From NCBI RefSeq assembly GCF_010731635.1, contig NZ_AP022583.1, positions 3,720,001 to 3,784,000 on the forward strand: a DNA stretch of 64,000 nt. The letters run 5' to 3'. Numbering within the stretch: the first letter of the stretch is position 1; each line of letters opens with the position of its first letter. The notes beneath the pieces were generated by a model, which did not search any database, was not told the DNA's origin, and worked only from the letters and a program-made list of their open reading frames with translations. This document shows, in pieces, positions 32,829 through 41,642 of the stretch. The DNA is from Mycobacterium noviomagense (GTDB lineage Bacteria > Actinomycetota > Actinomycetes > Mycobacteriales > Mycobacteriaceae). A program made the position numbers and the translations under genes.

Positions 32829-33952
32829 TGCGGATCGGCATGGTTTGCCCGTACTCGTTCGACGTTCCCGGCGGGGTGCAGTCGCATGTGTTGCAGTTGG
32901 CCGAGGTGATGCGCGCCCGCGGGCACATGGTGAGCGTGCTGGCACCGTCGTCATCGCACGTCAAGCTGCCCGACTACGTGATCTCGGCGGGCAGGGCGGT
33001 GCCGATTCCGTACAACGGGTCGGTGGCCCGGCTGCAGTTCAGTCCGGCGGTACACCGCAGGGTCAGGCGCTGGCTGACGGACGGCAACTTCGACGTGCTG
33101 CACTTGCATGAGCCCAACGCGCCCAGCCTGTCGATGTGGGCGCTGCGAGTCGCCGAGGGCCCGATCGTGGCGACGTTTCACACCTCGACCACCAAGTCGC
33201 TGACGCTGTCGGTGTTCCAAGGGGTGCTGCGGCCCTGGCATGAAAAGATCGTGGGCCGCATCGCGGTGTCTGATCTGGCGCGGCGCTGGCAGATGGAAGC
33301 CCTCGGCTCTGACGCGGTGGAGATTCCCAACGGTGTCGACGTGGCGTCCTTCGCGTCGGCGCCGCGGCTCGACGGGTATCCGCGGGCCGGCAAGACCGTG
33401 CTGTTCTTGGGCCGCTACGACGAGCCCCGCAAGGGCATGAGCGTGCTGCTCGGCGCACTGCCGATGCTGGTGCAGCAGTTCCCGGACGTGCAGCTGCTAG
33501 TCGTCGGCCGCGGCGACGAAGATGAATTACGCAGCCAGGCAGGCGAATTCGCCGGATACCTGCGTTTCCTGGGTCAGGTCGACGATGCCGACAAGGCGTC
33601 GGCGTTGCGCAGCGCCGACGTCTACTGCGCGCCCAACACCGGCGGTGAGAGCTTCGGCATCGTCTTGGTCGAAGCGATGGCCGCCGGCACCGCGGTGGTG
33701 GCCAGTGACCTGCACGCGTTCCGAAGGGTGCTGCGCGATGGCGAGGCCGGCTGCCTGGTGCCGGTCGACGATCCGGGCGCGCTGGCCGACGCGCTGGCCC
33801 AGGTGCTGCACAACGATGTCTTGCGGGAACGCTACGTCGCGGCCGGCGCAGAGGCGGTGCGCCGGTACGACTGGTCGGTGGTGGCCAACCAGATCATGCG
33901 GGTCTACGAGACGGTCGCCGGCTCGGGCACAAAGGTGCAGGTGGCCAGCTGA
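32828..33952 (+). CDS. pimA: Phosphatidylinositol alpha-mannosyltransferase PimA
   Basis: The 374-residue GT4 glycosyltransferase begins MRIGMVCPYSFDVPGGVQSHVLQLAE. It has the donor-binding C-terminal Rossmann domain (LFLGRYDEPRKGMSVLLGAL) and the E-x7-E motif in NTGGESFGIVLVEAMAAGTAVVASD. It transfers the first mannose from GDP-mannose to PI. ATG 32828 overlaps the patA stop (TGATG). Confidence 0.96.
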   Translation: MRIGMVCPYSFDVPGGVQSHVLQLAEVMRARGHMVSVLAPSSSHVKLPDYVISAGRAVPIPYNGSVARLQFSPAVHRRVRRWLTDGNFDVLHLHEPNAPSLSMWALRVAEGPIVATFHTSTTKSLTLSVFQGVLRPWHEKIVGRIAVSDLARRWQMEALGSDAVEIPNGVDVASFASAPRLDGYPRAGKTVLFLGRYDEPRKGMSVLLGALPMLVQQFPDVQLLVVGRGDEDELRSQAGEFAGYLRFLGQVDDADKASALRSADVYCAPNTGGESFGIVLVEAMAAGTAVVASDLHAFRRVLRDGEAGCLVPVDDPGALADALAQVLHNDVLRERYVAAGAEAVRRYDWSVVANQIMRVYETVAGSGTKVQVAS

Positions 33953-34986
33953 TGGTCTGGCTCGCTGTGGCGATCGCCGTGCTGGTCGCGGTGCTGGTGC
34001 TGTTCGCGGGGTGGGTGTACCAGACGGCCAACCGGCTCGACCGCTTGCACGTGCGCTATGACCTGTCCTGGCAGGCGCTGGATGCGGCGTTGGCCCGCCG
34101 CGCGGTGGTGGCCCGCGCGATCGCGGTCGACGCGTACGGCGGTGCGGCCGAAGGTAAGCGGTTGGCGGCGCTGGCCGATGCCGCCGAACGTGCGCCCCGG
34201 CATGCACGGGAGGCGTGCGAAAACGAGCTCTCGGCCGCGCTGGCGATGGTCGACCCGGCCACACTGCCGTCTGCGCTGGTCGCCGAGCTCGCCGACGCGG
34301 AAGCGCGGGTGCTGTTGGCCCGCCGCTTCCACAACGACGCTGTCCGGGACACGTTGGCGTTGCGTGAGCGGGCCATGGTCCGGCTGCTGCGACTGGGTGG
34401 AACTGCGCCGCTGCCAACGTATTTCGAAATCGCCGAGCGCTCCCACCCGATCGGTCATGCCGCCTATGGCGTGTCCAGCCAGCGCACGTCGGCGCGGGTC
34501 GTCTTGCTCGACGAGGACGGCGCGGTGTTGCTGTTATGCGGATCAGACCCGGCGATCACCGACGGCAGCGCGCCGAGGTGGTGGTTCACCGTGGGCGGCC
34601 AGGTGCGGCCGGGCGAGCAGTTGGCGCAGGCCGCCGCACGGGAACTGGCCGAGGAGACTGGGCTGCGGGCAGACCCGGCCGAGATGATCGGACCGATCTG
34701 GCGGCGCGACGCGGTGTTCGACTTCAACGGCTCGGTGATCGACAGCCAGGAGTTCTTCTTCGTCTACCGCACCCGCCGATTCGAGCCCGCCATCGCCAGC
34801 CGGACCGAATTAGAGCGGCGCTACATCCATTGTGCGCGCTGGTGTAGCGCCGCGGATATCGCCGAGCTGGCCGGTGCCGGTGAGACCGTCTACCCGCTGC
34901 AGCTCTCCGAGCTGTTGGCCGATGCCAACGCGCTGGCCGACCGCCGGGCAGCGCAACCGCGGCCTGCGCTGCAGTCCATTCGCTGA
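33952..34986 (+). CDS. Membrane-anchored Nudix hydrolase (Rv2609c-like)
   Basis: The 344-residue protein has one N-terminal membrane segment (VWLAVAIAVLVAVLVLFAGWVY, residues 2-23), a helical LemA-like region to about 150, then a Nudix domain. The Nudix box is GGQVRPGEQLAQAAARELAEETGL, with the REL-EE metal-binding glutamates. The substrate is not known. It overlaps pimA by one base (TGATG) and closes the PIM operon; a strong hairpin follows 17 bp after the stop. Confidence 0.87.
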   Translation: MVWLAVAIAVLVAVLVLFAGWVYQTANRLDRLHVRYDLSWQALDAALARRAVVARAIAVDAYGGAAEGKRLAALADAAERAPRHAREACENELSAALAMVDPATLPSALVAELADAEARVLLARRFHNDAVRDTLALRERAMVRLLRLGGTAPLPTYFEIAERSHPIGHAAYGVSSQRTSARVVLLDEDGAVLLLCGSDPAITDGSAPRWWFTVGGQVRPGEQLAQAAARELAEETGLRADPAEMIGPIWRRDAVFDFNGSVIDSQEFFFVYRTRRFEPAIASRTELERRYIHCARWCSAADIAELAGAGETVYPLQLSELLADANALADRRAAQPRPALQSIR

Positions 34987-35003
34987 GGATTGTTTACGCG
35001 ACC

Positions 35004-35051
35004 AGACGCAAAAGCCCCTCTTCGCTCGGCGTGTCGGGGGCTTTTGCGTCT
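35004..35051 (+). terminator. Hairpin terminator after the PIM operon
   Basis: A 15-bp perfect stem, AGACGCAAAAGCCCC pairing with GGGGCTTTTGCGTCT, encloses an 18-base loop. No U-tract follows, which is common in mycobacteria. It separates the Nudix gene from pdxS. Confidence 0.75.
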
Positions 35052-35115
35052 GCTCGCGGGTGGGTGGACACCCGCCACTAGACTGGCTTAGTAACCAGCT
35101 AAAGGAGAATTCGCA

Positions 35116-36027
35116 GTGGATACCGCCGGTTCGTCGAACGGCCGCGGGCAGACCGGAACGGCGCGGGTCAAGCGCGGTATGGCCGAGATGCTCAAGGGCG
35201 GCGTCATCATGGACGTCGTCACCCCCGAGCAGGCCCGCATCGCCGAAGGCGCCGGCGCCGTGGCGGTGATGGCGCTGGAACGGGTTCCCGCCGACATCCG
35301 CGCCCAAGGCGGCGTATCGCGGATGAGCGACCCCGACATGATCGAAAGCATCATGGCCGCGGTCACCATCCCGGTGATGGCCAAAGCCCGCATCGGCCAC
35401 TTCGTCGAGGCCCAGATTCTGCAGAGCCTGGGTGTGGACTACGTCGACGAATCCGAGGTGCTCACCCCCGCCGACTACACCCACCACATCGACAAGTGGA
35501 AGTTCACCGTCCCGTTCGTCTGCGGCGCGACCAACCTCGGCGAAGCGCTGCGGCGTATCACCGAGGGCGCGGCGATGATCCGCTCCAAAGGCGAAGCCGG
35601 CACCGGCGACGTCTCCAACGCGACCACGCACATGCGGGCGATCACCGGCGAGATTCGGCGGTTGGGCTCGCTGTCCGACGACGAGTTGTACACCGCCGCA
35701 AAGGAATTGCAAGCCCCTTATGACCTCGTGGTGGAGGTGGCCCGCGCAGGCAAACTCCCCGTCACACTGTTCACCGCGGGCGGCATCGCCACCCCCGCCG
35801 ACGCGGCGATGATGATGCAACTCGGCGCCGAGGGGGTGTTCGTGGGTTCGGGCATCTTCAAATCCGGCGATCCCGCGCAGCGCGCCGCGGCCATCGTCAA
35901 AGCGACCACGTTCTACGACGATCCTGACGTGTTGGCCCGGGTGTCGCGGGGGCTCGGCGAGCCGATGGTCGGCATCAACGTGGAAGAGATCGCCGCGCCG
36001 CATCGCCTGGCCGAACGCGGCTGGTAA
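35116..36027 (+). CDS. pdxS: Pyridoxal 5'-phosphate synthase subunit PdxS
   Basis: The 303-residue TIM-barrel subunit condenses ribose 5-phosphate, glyceraldehyde 3-phosphate and ammonia to PLP. Signature segments are [46 protein letters not shown], the imine-forming Lys in [14 protein letters not shown], and the phosphate loop [31 protein letters not shown] 35116 follows AAAGGAG. It works with PdxT, encoded 0.85 kb downstream across tesB2 on the same strand. Confidence 0.97.
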   Translation: MDTAGSSNGRGQTGTARVKRGMAEMLKGGVIMDVVTPEQARIAEGAGAVAVMALERVPADIRAQGGVSRMSDPDMIESIMAAVTIPVMAKARIGHFVEAQILQSLGVDYVDESEVLTPADYTHHIDKWKFTVPFVCGATNLGEALRRITEGAAMIRSKGEAGTGDVSNATTHMRAITGEIRRLGSLSDDELYTAAKELQAPYDLVVEVARAGKLPVTLFTAGGIATPADAAMMMQLGAEGVFVGSGIFKSGDPAQRAAAIVKATTFYDDPDVLARVSRGLGEPMVGINVEEIAAPHRLAERGW

Positions 36028-36036
36028 GAACGTTTC

Positions 36037-36876
36037 GTGTCGATCGAGCAGATCCTCGATCTCGAGCAACTCGAGGTCAACATCTATCGCGGCAGCGTGT
36101 TCAGCCCCGAATCGGGCAACTGGCAGCGCACCTTCGGCGGGCATGTCGCCGGCCAGTCGCTGGTGTCGGCCGTGCGCACCGTCGATTCGCGCTACCTCGT
36201 GCACTCCCTGCACGGTTACTTCCTGCGGCCCGGAGATGCCAAGGCGCACACGGTTTTTCTCGTCGAACGCATTCGTGACGGCGGCTCGTTTTGCACCCGG
36301 CGGGTCAATGCGATTCAGCATGGGGAAACCATCTTTTCCATGTCGGCGTCGTTTCAGACCGATCAGAGTGGCATCGAGCATCAGGACGTGATGCCGTCGG
36401 CGCCGCCACCGGACGACCTGCCCGGGCTGCGGTCGATGAAAGTGTTCGACGACGCCGGCTTTCGCCAGTTCGACGAGTGGGACGTGCGGATCGTGCCGCA
36501 GGACAAGCTGGAACGCCTACCGGGACTGGCCTCCCAGCAGCAGGTGTGGTTTCGGCACCGCGATCCGCTGCCCGACGACCCGGTGCTGCACATCTGCGCG
36601 CTGGCCTATATGAGTGATCTCACACTGCTCGGATCGGCTCAGGTGATCCACTTCGAAGAGCGGGCGCATCTGCAGGTTGCCTCGCTGGACCACGCGATGT
36701 GGTTCATGCGGGCGTTCCGGGCCGACGAATGGCTGCTATATGACCAGTCCTCGCCGTCGGCGTGCGGCGGGCGGTCGCTGACGCAGGGCAAGATCTTCAA
36801 CCAGTACGGCGAGATGGTCGCGGCGGTGATGCAGGAGGGCTTGACCCGCTACAAGCGCGACTTTTCTTCGCCGTGA
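36037..36876 (+). CDS. tesB2: Acyl-CoA thioesterase II
   Basis: The 279-residue protein has the double-hotdog TesB layout: [17 protein letters not shown] with [34 protein letters not shown] in the first half, and [38 protein letters not shown] in the second, with the usual Asp/Gln active-site positions. It hydrolyses medium to long acyl-CoAs. GTG 36037 is 9 bp after pdxS and its stop overlaps pdxT. M. tuberculosis has the same order (Rv2606c-Rv2604c), so insertion of a thioesterase in the PLP operon is conserved. Confidence 0.93.
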   Translation: MSIEQILDLEQLEVNIYRGSVFSPESGNWQRTFGGHVAGQSLVSAVRTVDSRYLVHSLHGYFLRPGDAKAHTVFLVERIRDGGSFCTRRVNAIQHGETIFSMSASFQTDQSGIEHQDVMPSAPPPDDLPGLRSMKVFDDAGFRQFDEWDVRIVPQDKLERLPGLASQQQVWFRHRDPLPDDPVLHICALAYMSDLTLLGSAQVIHFEERAHLQVASLDHAMWFMRAFRADEWLLYDQSSPSACGGRSLTQGKIFNQYGEMVAAVMQEGLTRYKRDFSSP

Positions 36877-37469
36877 GCTCGCCGCGGGTCGGCGTCCTGG
36901 CGCTGCAGGGGGATACCAGGGAACACCTTGCGGCGCTGCGTGAGGCGGGCGTCGATGCGATACCGGTGCGTCGTCGCGACGAGCTGGAGTCGGTGGACGG
37001 GCTCGTCATCCCCGGTGGGGAGTCCACCACGATGAGCCACCTACTGCGTGACCTGGACCTGCTGGAGCCCTTGCGGGCCCGGTTGGCCGACGGGTTGCCG
37101 GCGTACGGGGCTTGCGCGGGGATGATCCTGCTGGCCAGCGAGATTCTCGACGCGGGCGCAGGTGGCCGGGAAGCAGTTCCGTTGTGTGCCATCGATATGA
37201 CGGTGCGCCGCAACGCTTTTGGTCGTCAGGTCGACTCGTTTGAAGGCGATCTGCAGTTCGTGGGTCTCGACGACCCCGTGCACGCGGTGTTCATCCGCGC
37301 GCCGTGGGTGGAGCGGACCGGTGCCGACGTGCAGGTGCTGGCGGAGGCCGCCGGTCATACCGTCGCGGTGCGCCAAGGCCCGATGCTGGCCACCGCGTTT
37401 CACCCGGAGATGACCGGCGATTGCCGCATCCACCGGATGTTCGTCGACATCGTCAAGGGACAGGTCTGA
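36873..37469 (+). CDS. pdxT: PLP synthase glutaminase subunit PdxT
   Basis: The 198-residue class I glutaminase has [23 protein letters not shown], the nucleophile Cys in [12 protein letters not shown] and the His/Glu pair in [11 protein letters not shown]. It supplies ammonia to PdxS. GTG 36873 overlaps the tesB2 stop (GTGA). Confidence 0.95.
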   Translation: MSSPRVGVLALQGDTREHLAALREAGVDAIPVRRRDELESVDGLVIPGGESTTMSHLLRDLDLLEPLRARLADGLPAYGACAGMILLASEILDAGAGGREAVPLCAIDMTVRRNAFGRQVDSFEGDLQFVGLDDPVHAVFIRAPWVERTGADVQVLAEAAGHTVAVRQGPMLATAFHPEMTGDCRIHRMFVDIVKGQV

Positions 37470-37532
37470 CCCCACTGGCGCCTCCTGTCACTCCAGTCAC
37501 CGAGGAGATGGGTGGCGCGTTGCCCACCTCTT

Positions 37533-37558
37533 AGCGATTAGCCCAGCTAATAATCGCT
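37533..37558. promoter_or_regulatory. Inverted repeat with ATTAGC-CCA-GCTAAT core
   Basis: The core ATTAGC-CCA-GCTAAT (37537-37551) is nested in longer arms AGCGATTAGC and GCTAATAATCGCT. It lies in the 215-bp spacer between pdxT and yebC, which holds no gene I can support. It could be a weak terminator or an operator. The half-sites recur at 45233-45245. Confidence 0.45.
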
Positions 37559-37684
37559 ATGAGGCGGGCACATGGGTATACGCCAGCCGCCCTACCCGCG
37601 CCGGGAATCCTGGAGATTAAGGCGCCGGCCGTCCACGTAGACTCGTCTGGCGAACTTTGGGAGCAAAAGAAGAGGTAGTAGCGG

Positions 37685-38437
37685 ATGAGCGGCCACTCCA
37701 AATGGGCCACCACCAAGCACAAGAAGGCCGTCATCGACGCCCGGCGCGGGAAGAACTTCGCCCGGCTGATCAAGAACATCGAGGTAGCGGCCCGCGTCGG
37801 CGGCGGTGACCCGGCCGGTAACCCGACGCTCTACGACGCCATCCAGAAGGCGAAGAAGAGCTCGGTGCCCAACGACAACATCGAGCGGGCCCGCAAACGC
37901 GGCGCCGGCGAGGAAGCCGGCGGCGCCGATTACCAGACCATCACCTACGAGGGTTACGGCCCCAACGGGGTGGCGGTGCTCATCGAATGCCTGACCGACA
38001 ACCGCAACCGCGCTGCCAGCGAGGTGCGAGTCGCCATGACCCGCAACGGCGGCACCATGGCCGACCCCGGCTCGGTGGCGTACCTGTTCTCCCGCAAGGG
38101 CGTCGTCACGCTGGAGAAGGACGGCTTGACCGAGGACGACGTATTGGCAGCCGTGCTGGACGCCGGCGCGGAGGACGTCAACGACCTCGGCGACAGCTTC
38201 GAGATCATCTCCGAGCCCGGTGACCTGGTGGCGGTGCGCACCGCGCTGCAGCAAGCCGGCATCGACTACGACTCCGCCGAAGCCGGATTCCAGCCGTCGG
38301 TGACCGTTCCGCTCGACGCCGAGGGCGCGCGCAAGGTGATGAAACTCGTCGACGCGCTCGAAGACAGCGACGACGTGCAGAACGTCTACACCAACGCCGA
38401 CATCCCCGACGAGATCCTGGCCCAGATCGAGGAGTGA
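37685..38437 (+). CDS. yebC: YebC/PmpR-family protein
   Basis: The 250-residue protein begins [37 protein letters not shown] and contains [51 protein letters not shown]. These are the three-domain YebC hallmarks. YebC proteins act as transcriptional regulators or, by recent work on the family, help ribosomes at difficult motifs. The neighbourhood next to ruvCAB is widely conserved. An RBS-like AGAGG lies 9 bp before ATG 37685. Confidence 0.94.
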   Translation: MSGHSKWATTKHKKAVIDARRGKNFARLIKNIEVAARVGGGDPAGNPTLYDAIQKAKKSSVPNDNIERARKRGAGEEAGGADYQTITYEGYGPNGVAVLIECLTDNRNRAASEVRVAMTRNGGTMADPGSVAYLFSRKGVVTLEKDGLTEDDVLAAVLDAGAEDVNDLGDSFEIISEPGDLVAVRTALQQAGIDYDSAEAGFQPSVTVPLDAEGARKVMKLVDALEDSDDVQNVYTNADIPDEILAQIEE

Positions 38438-38572
38438 GGGCGGGGTTCGGCCGTCTCTTCCAGATCGACGTTTGGCAGGCCGCTACTCGCTCTTCTGCAA
38501 AATGTGGATTTCGCTGCATGCGGCGCGCGCTGTGTCGCTGCCCGAGGATGTCGGCCCCGGCCGCTAGTGTTA

Positions 38573-38588
38573 TCGAACAGCCGTTCGG
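38573..38588 (+). promoter_or_regulatory. LexA (SOS) box of ruvCAB
   Basis: TCGAAC-AGCC-GTTCGG matches the mycobacterial SOS box TCGAAC-N4-GTTCGA at 11 of 12 defined positions. It lies 17 bp upstream of the ruvC GTG. ruvCAB is a known LexA target in M. tuberculosis, so DNA-damage induction is expected. Confidence 0.8.
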
Positions 38589-38605
38589 CGTCGAGGGAGC
38601 ATGCG

Positions 38606-39160
38606 GTGCGCGTAATGGGAGTCGACCCCGGCCTGACCCGCTGCGGTCTGTCGGTCGTGGAGGGCGGGCTGGGCAGGCAAGTGATCGCCGTGGACGTCGA
38701 CGTCGTGCGCACACCCGCTGACGAGGCGCTGCCGCGGCGGCTGCTCACCATCAGCGACACGGTCGAGCACTGGCTGGACACCCATCACCCTGACGTCATC
38801 GCGATCGAGCGGGTGTTCTCCCAACAGAACGTGTCGACCGTGATGGGCACCGCGCAGGCCGGGGGGGTGATCGCATTGGCGGCGGCCAAACGCGGGATCG
38901 ACGTGCATTTCCACACGCCCAGCGAAGTCAAGGCCGCGGTCACCGGCAACGGCGGCGCAGGTAAGGATCAAGTCACCACCATGGTCACGAAAATCCTTGC
39001 GCTGCAAGCTAAACCGACGCCGCCGGATGCCGCCGACGCGCTGGCGCTGGCGATCTGTCATTGCTGGCGCGCGCCGATGATCGCCCGGATGGCAGCGGCC
39101 GAGGCCAAGGCGGCCGAGCAGCGCAAGAAGTTCGCCGCGAAAGTGAAGGCCGCCCGATGA
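38606..39160 (+). CDS. ruvC: Holliday junction resolvase RuvC
   Basis: The 184-residue RNase H-fold nuclease has [17 protein letters not shown] (first Asp), [23 protein letters not shown] (Glu) and [14 protein letters not shown] (paired Asp). It cuts Holliday junctions symmetrically with RuvAB. GTG 38606 was chosen because it follows GAGGGAG and the SOS box; a longer frame from 38504 would swallow the box. Its stop overlaps ruvA (ATGA). Confidence 0.96.
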   Translation: MRVMGVDPGLTRCGLSVVEGGLGRQVIAVDVDVVRTPADEALPRRLLTISDTVEHWLDTHHPDVIAIERVFSQQNVSTVMGTAQAGGVIALAAAKRGIDVHFHTPSEVKAAVTGNGGAGKDQVTTMVTKILALQAKPTPPDAADALALAICHCWRAPMIARMAAAEAKAAEQRKKFAAKVKAAR

Positions 39161-39744
39161 TCGCGTCGGTCCGCGGTGAGGTGCTCGAGGTGGCGCTGGA
39201 CCACGCCGTGATCGAGGCAGCGGGGGTCGGCTACCGGGTCAACGCGACACCGTCGACGCTGGCGACCCTGCGGCGCGGCACGGAAGCCCGGCTGATCACC
39301 GCGATGATCGTGCGCGAGGATTCGATGACGCTCTACGGCTTCCCCGACATCGAGACCCGCGACCTGTTCTTGACGCTGTTGGGCGTCTCCGGGGTTGGGC
39401 CGAAGATCGCGCTGGCCACGCTGGCGGTCTACGACGCCGCGGCGCTGCGCCAGGCCCTGGCCGACGGCGATGTCACTGCGTTGACCCGGGTGCCGGGCAT
39501 CGGCAAGCGCGGCGCCGAAAGAATGGTGCTCGAACTGCGCGACAAGATCGGCGCCGCCGCGGCGCCGAGTTCGTCGGTCAACGGTCATGCCGTGCGCGGA
39601 CCCGTAGTCGAGGCGTTGGTCGGGCTCGGGTTTGCGGTCAAGCAAGCAGAGGAAGCCACCAACGCGGTGCTGGCCACCGACGACGGCGCCACCACGGCCA
39701 GCGCGCTGCGCGCCGCCCTGTCGTTGTTGGGGAAGAACAAGTGA
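39157..39744 (+). CDS. ruvA: Holliday junction DNA helicase subunit RuvA
   Basis: The 195-residue protein has the N-terminal OB fold ([28 protein letters not shown]), two HhH motifs ([16 protein letters not shown] and [18 protein letters not shown]) and a C-terminal RuvB-contacting domain ([18 protein letters not shown]). It overlaps ruvC and ruvB by four bases each. Confidence 0.97.
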   Translation: MIASVRGEVLEVALDHAVIEAAGVGYRVNATPSTLATLRRGTEARLITAMIVREDSMTLYGFPDIETRDLFLTLLGVSGVGPKIALATLAVYDAAALRQALADGDVTALTRVPGIGKRGAERMVLELRDKIGAAAAPSSSVNGHAVRGPVVEALVGLGFAVKQAEEATNAVLATDDGATTASALRAALSLLGKNK

Positions 39745-40805
39745 GCCGGTTCAGCGAGTTTCCCGACGAGCCCGGCGAACGAGACGTGACGCCGACGCTG
39801 ACCGTCGGCGAGGGCGACGTCGACGCCAGCCTGCGGCCGCGTTCGCTGCGGGAGTTCATCGGCCAGCCGCGGGTGTGCGAACAGCTGCAGCTGGTCATCG
39901 AGGGCGCCAAGAACCGCGGCGGCACGCCGGACCACATCCTGCTGTCCGGGCCGCCCGGGCTGGGCAAGACGTCGCTGGCGATGATCATCGCCGCCGAGCT
40001 CGGGTCGTCGCTTCGGGTCACATCCGGGCCGGCGCTGGAACGGGCCGGCGATCTGGCGGCGATGCTGTCCAACCTCGTCGAGCACGACGTGCTGTTCATC
40101 GACGAGATCCACCGCATCGCCCGGCCCGCCGAAGAGATGCTCTACCTCGCGATGGAGGATTTCCGGGTCGACGTCGTTGTGGGCAAAGGCCCTGGCGCAA
40201 CGTCGATTCCGTTGGAGGTGGCACCGTTCACCCTGGTCGGTGCGACCACCCGCTCCGGCGCGCTGACCGGCCCGCTGCGTGACCGCTTCGGCTTCACCGC
40301 CCACATGGACTTCTACGAGCCGGCCGAGCTGGAACAGGTGCTGGCGCGTTCGGCGGGAATCTTGGGCATCGAGCTCGGCGCCGACGCCGCCGCGGAGATC
40401 GCCCGCCGCTCGCGCGGCACTCCGCGGATCGCCAACCGGCTGCTGCGCCGCGTGCGTGACTACGCCGAGGTGCGCGCTGACGGCGTCATCACCCGGGACG
40501 TCGCCAAATCGGCGCTGGAGGTCTACGACGTCGACGAACTCGGCTTGGACCGGCTGGACCGAGCCGTGCTGTCGGCGCTGACCCGCAGCTTCGGCGGCGG
40601 TCCGGTCGGGGTGTCGACGCTGGCGGTCGCGGTCGGGGAGGAGGCCGCCACGGTGGAGGAGGTGTGCGAGCCGTTTTTGGTGCGGGCCGGCATGATCGCG
40701 CGCACTCCCCGGGGCCGGGTGGCCACCCCACTGGCGTGGACTCATCTCGGGATGACGCCGCCCGTAGGAGTCTCGGGTCTCGGCCAGCCCGGCCTCTTCG
40801 ACTAG
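39741..40805 (+). CDS. ruvB: Holliday junction branch migration ATPase RuvB
   Basis: The 354-residue AAA+ motor has Walker [10 protein letters not shown], Walker B FIDEIHR, sensor 1 in [19 protein letters not shown] and the C-terminal winged helix ([38 protein letters not shown]). GTG 39741 overlaps the ruvA stop. It drives branch migration as a hexamer on RuvA-bound junctions. Confidence 0.98.
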   Translation: MSRFSEFPDEPGERDVTPTLTVGEGDVDASLRPRSLREFIGQPRVCEQLQLVIEGAKNRGGTPDHILLSGPPGLGKTSLAMIIAAELGSSLRVTSGPALERAGDLAAMLSNLVEHDVLFIDEIHRIARPAEEMLYLAMEDFRVDVVVGKGPGATSIPLEVAPFTLVGATTRSGALTGPLRDRFGFTAHMDFYEPAELEQVLARSAGILGIELGADAAAEIARRSRGTPRIANRLLRRVRDYAEVRADGVITRDVAKSALEVYDVDELGLDRLDRAVLSALTRSFGGGPVGVSTLAVAVGEEAATVEEVCEPFLVRAGMIARTPRGRVATPLAWTHLGMTPPVGVSGLGQPGLFD

Positions 40806-40899
40806 CACGCTTTTTAGCCGGTTACGCCGCCACTGATGCGGGTACCCAGCCAGTTGTTGTACGCCGGTACAGCCGGTATCCGCTGGTTGAGGAGACACG

Positions 40900-41577
40900 A
40901 TGAGAGGCTCACGCAGAGTTGAACGACTCGACGGTCTGCAAATGCCCCGCACCCGCGGTGCGGTAACGGGGTTGCTCCTGGTCCTCCTGGGCGCATGGGG
41001 CGCATTGATCCCGTTTGTCGGGCCGTTTTTCGATTGGGCCTACACGCCGGACAAGGCGTGGGCATGGACCGCGGCGCGTGGCTGGCTGGAAGTTTTCCCA
41101 GGAGTCACCACCGTCGTAGGCGGACTGTTGCTGATCGGTTCGGGAAACCGCGCCACCGCGATGTTCGGGGGCTGGCTCGCCGTCTTCGCCGGGGGCTGGT
41201 TCGTGATCGGCGGCACCTTGTCCTCGGTATTGCGGATCGGCGACATCGGCCACCCGGTGGCCGCCACCGACCTCAAGCGAGCGCTGCTGGAAATCACCTA
41301 CTTCTCCGGACTCGGTGCACTGATCGTCTTCCTGGGCGGAGCGGCGTTGGCCCGCCTGTCGGTCCGATTGGCGCGTGACGTCGAGCCCGCAGCGGCGGCC
41401 GCGACCGACGACGTGCCGGCAATGGAACCGGCGCCGGAGTACGGAGCCGCTCCCGCAGTCTCGCCGGACGCGATGACCCAGGTGCGCGGCGATCAGTACG
41501 CGGCACCGGCCGAAGAGCCGCGGGAGAGCAAAGGCAGCTTCTTCCGCCGCCGACGCCATGTCGGCGCTGGCCGCTAA
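40900..41577 (+). CDS. Four-TM membrane protein with acidic C-terminal tail
   Basis: The 225-residue protein has four hydrophobic segments near residues 22-42, 68-85, 90-110 and 130-150, with a short N-terminal charged leader. From about 160 a proline/alanine/glutamate-rich tail (EPAAAAATDDVPAMEPAPEYGAAP) ends in FFRRRRHVGAGR. I recognise no functional motif. ATG 40900 follows GGAGACACG. It lies 94 bp after ruvB, and a strong bidirectional hairpin ends the transcript. Confidence 0.78.
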   Translation: MRGSRRVERLDGLQMPRTRGAVTGLLLVLLGAWGALIPFVGPFFDWAYTPDKAWAWTAARGWLEVFPGVTTVVGGLLLIGSGNRATAMFGGWLAVFAGGWFVIGGTLSSVLRIGDIGHPVAATDLKRALLEITYFSGLGALIVFLGGAALARLSVRLARDVEPAAAAATDDVPAMEPAPEYGAAPAVSPDAMTQVRGDQYAAPAEEPRESKGSFFRRRRHVGAGR

Positions 41578-41589
41578 CCCAGCGCCGCC

Positions 41590-41637
41590 AGACGCGAAAG
41601 CCCCCATTTCATCGCGGAAATGGGGGCTCTCGCGTCT
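41590..41637. terminator. Bidirectional hairpin terminator
   Basis: A 21-bp stem (AGACGCGAAAGCCCCCATTTC with one mismatch) encloses ATCGCG between the converging membrane protein and CAR genes. Its outer arm AGACGCGAAAGCCCC is nearly the same as the arm of the 35004-35051 terminator. Confidence 0.8.
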
Positions 41638-41642
41638 TCTCG

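Noticed and set aside
34810..36381. 523-codon minus-strand frame over pdxS
   Set aside because: It is a shadow of pdxS and the flanking genes and would cross the 35004-35051 terminator hairpin.
37508..37532. GC-rich stem after pdxT as a terminator
   Set aside because: The arms GGGTGG and CCCACC are not complementary when aligned properly; only the following ATTAGC repeat pairs.
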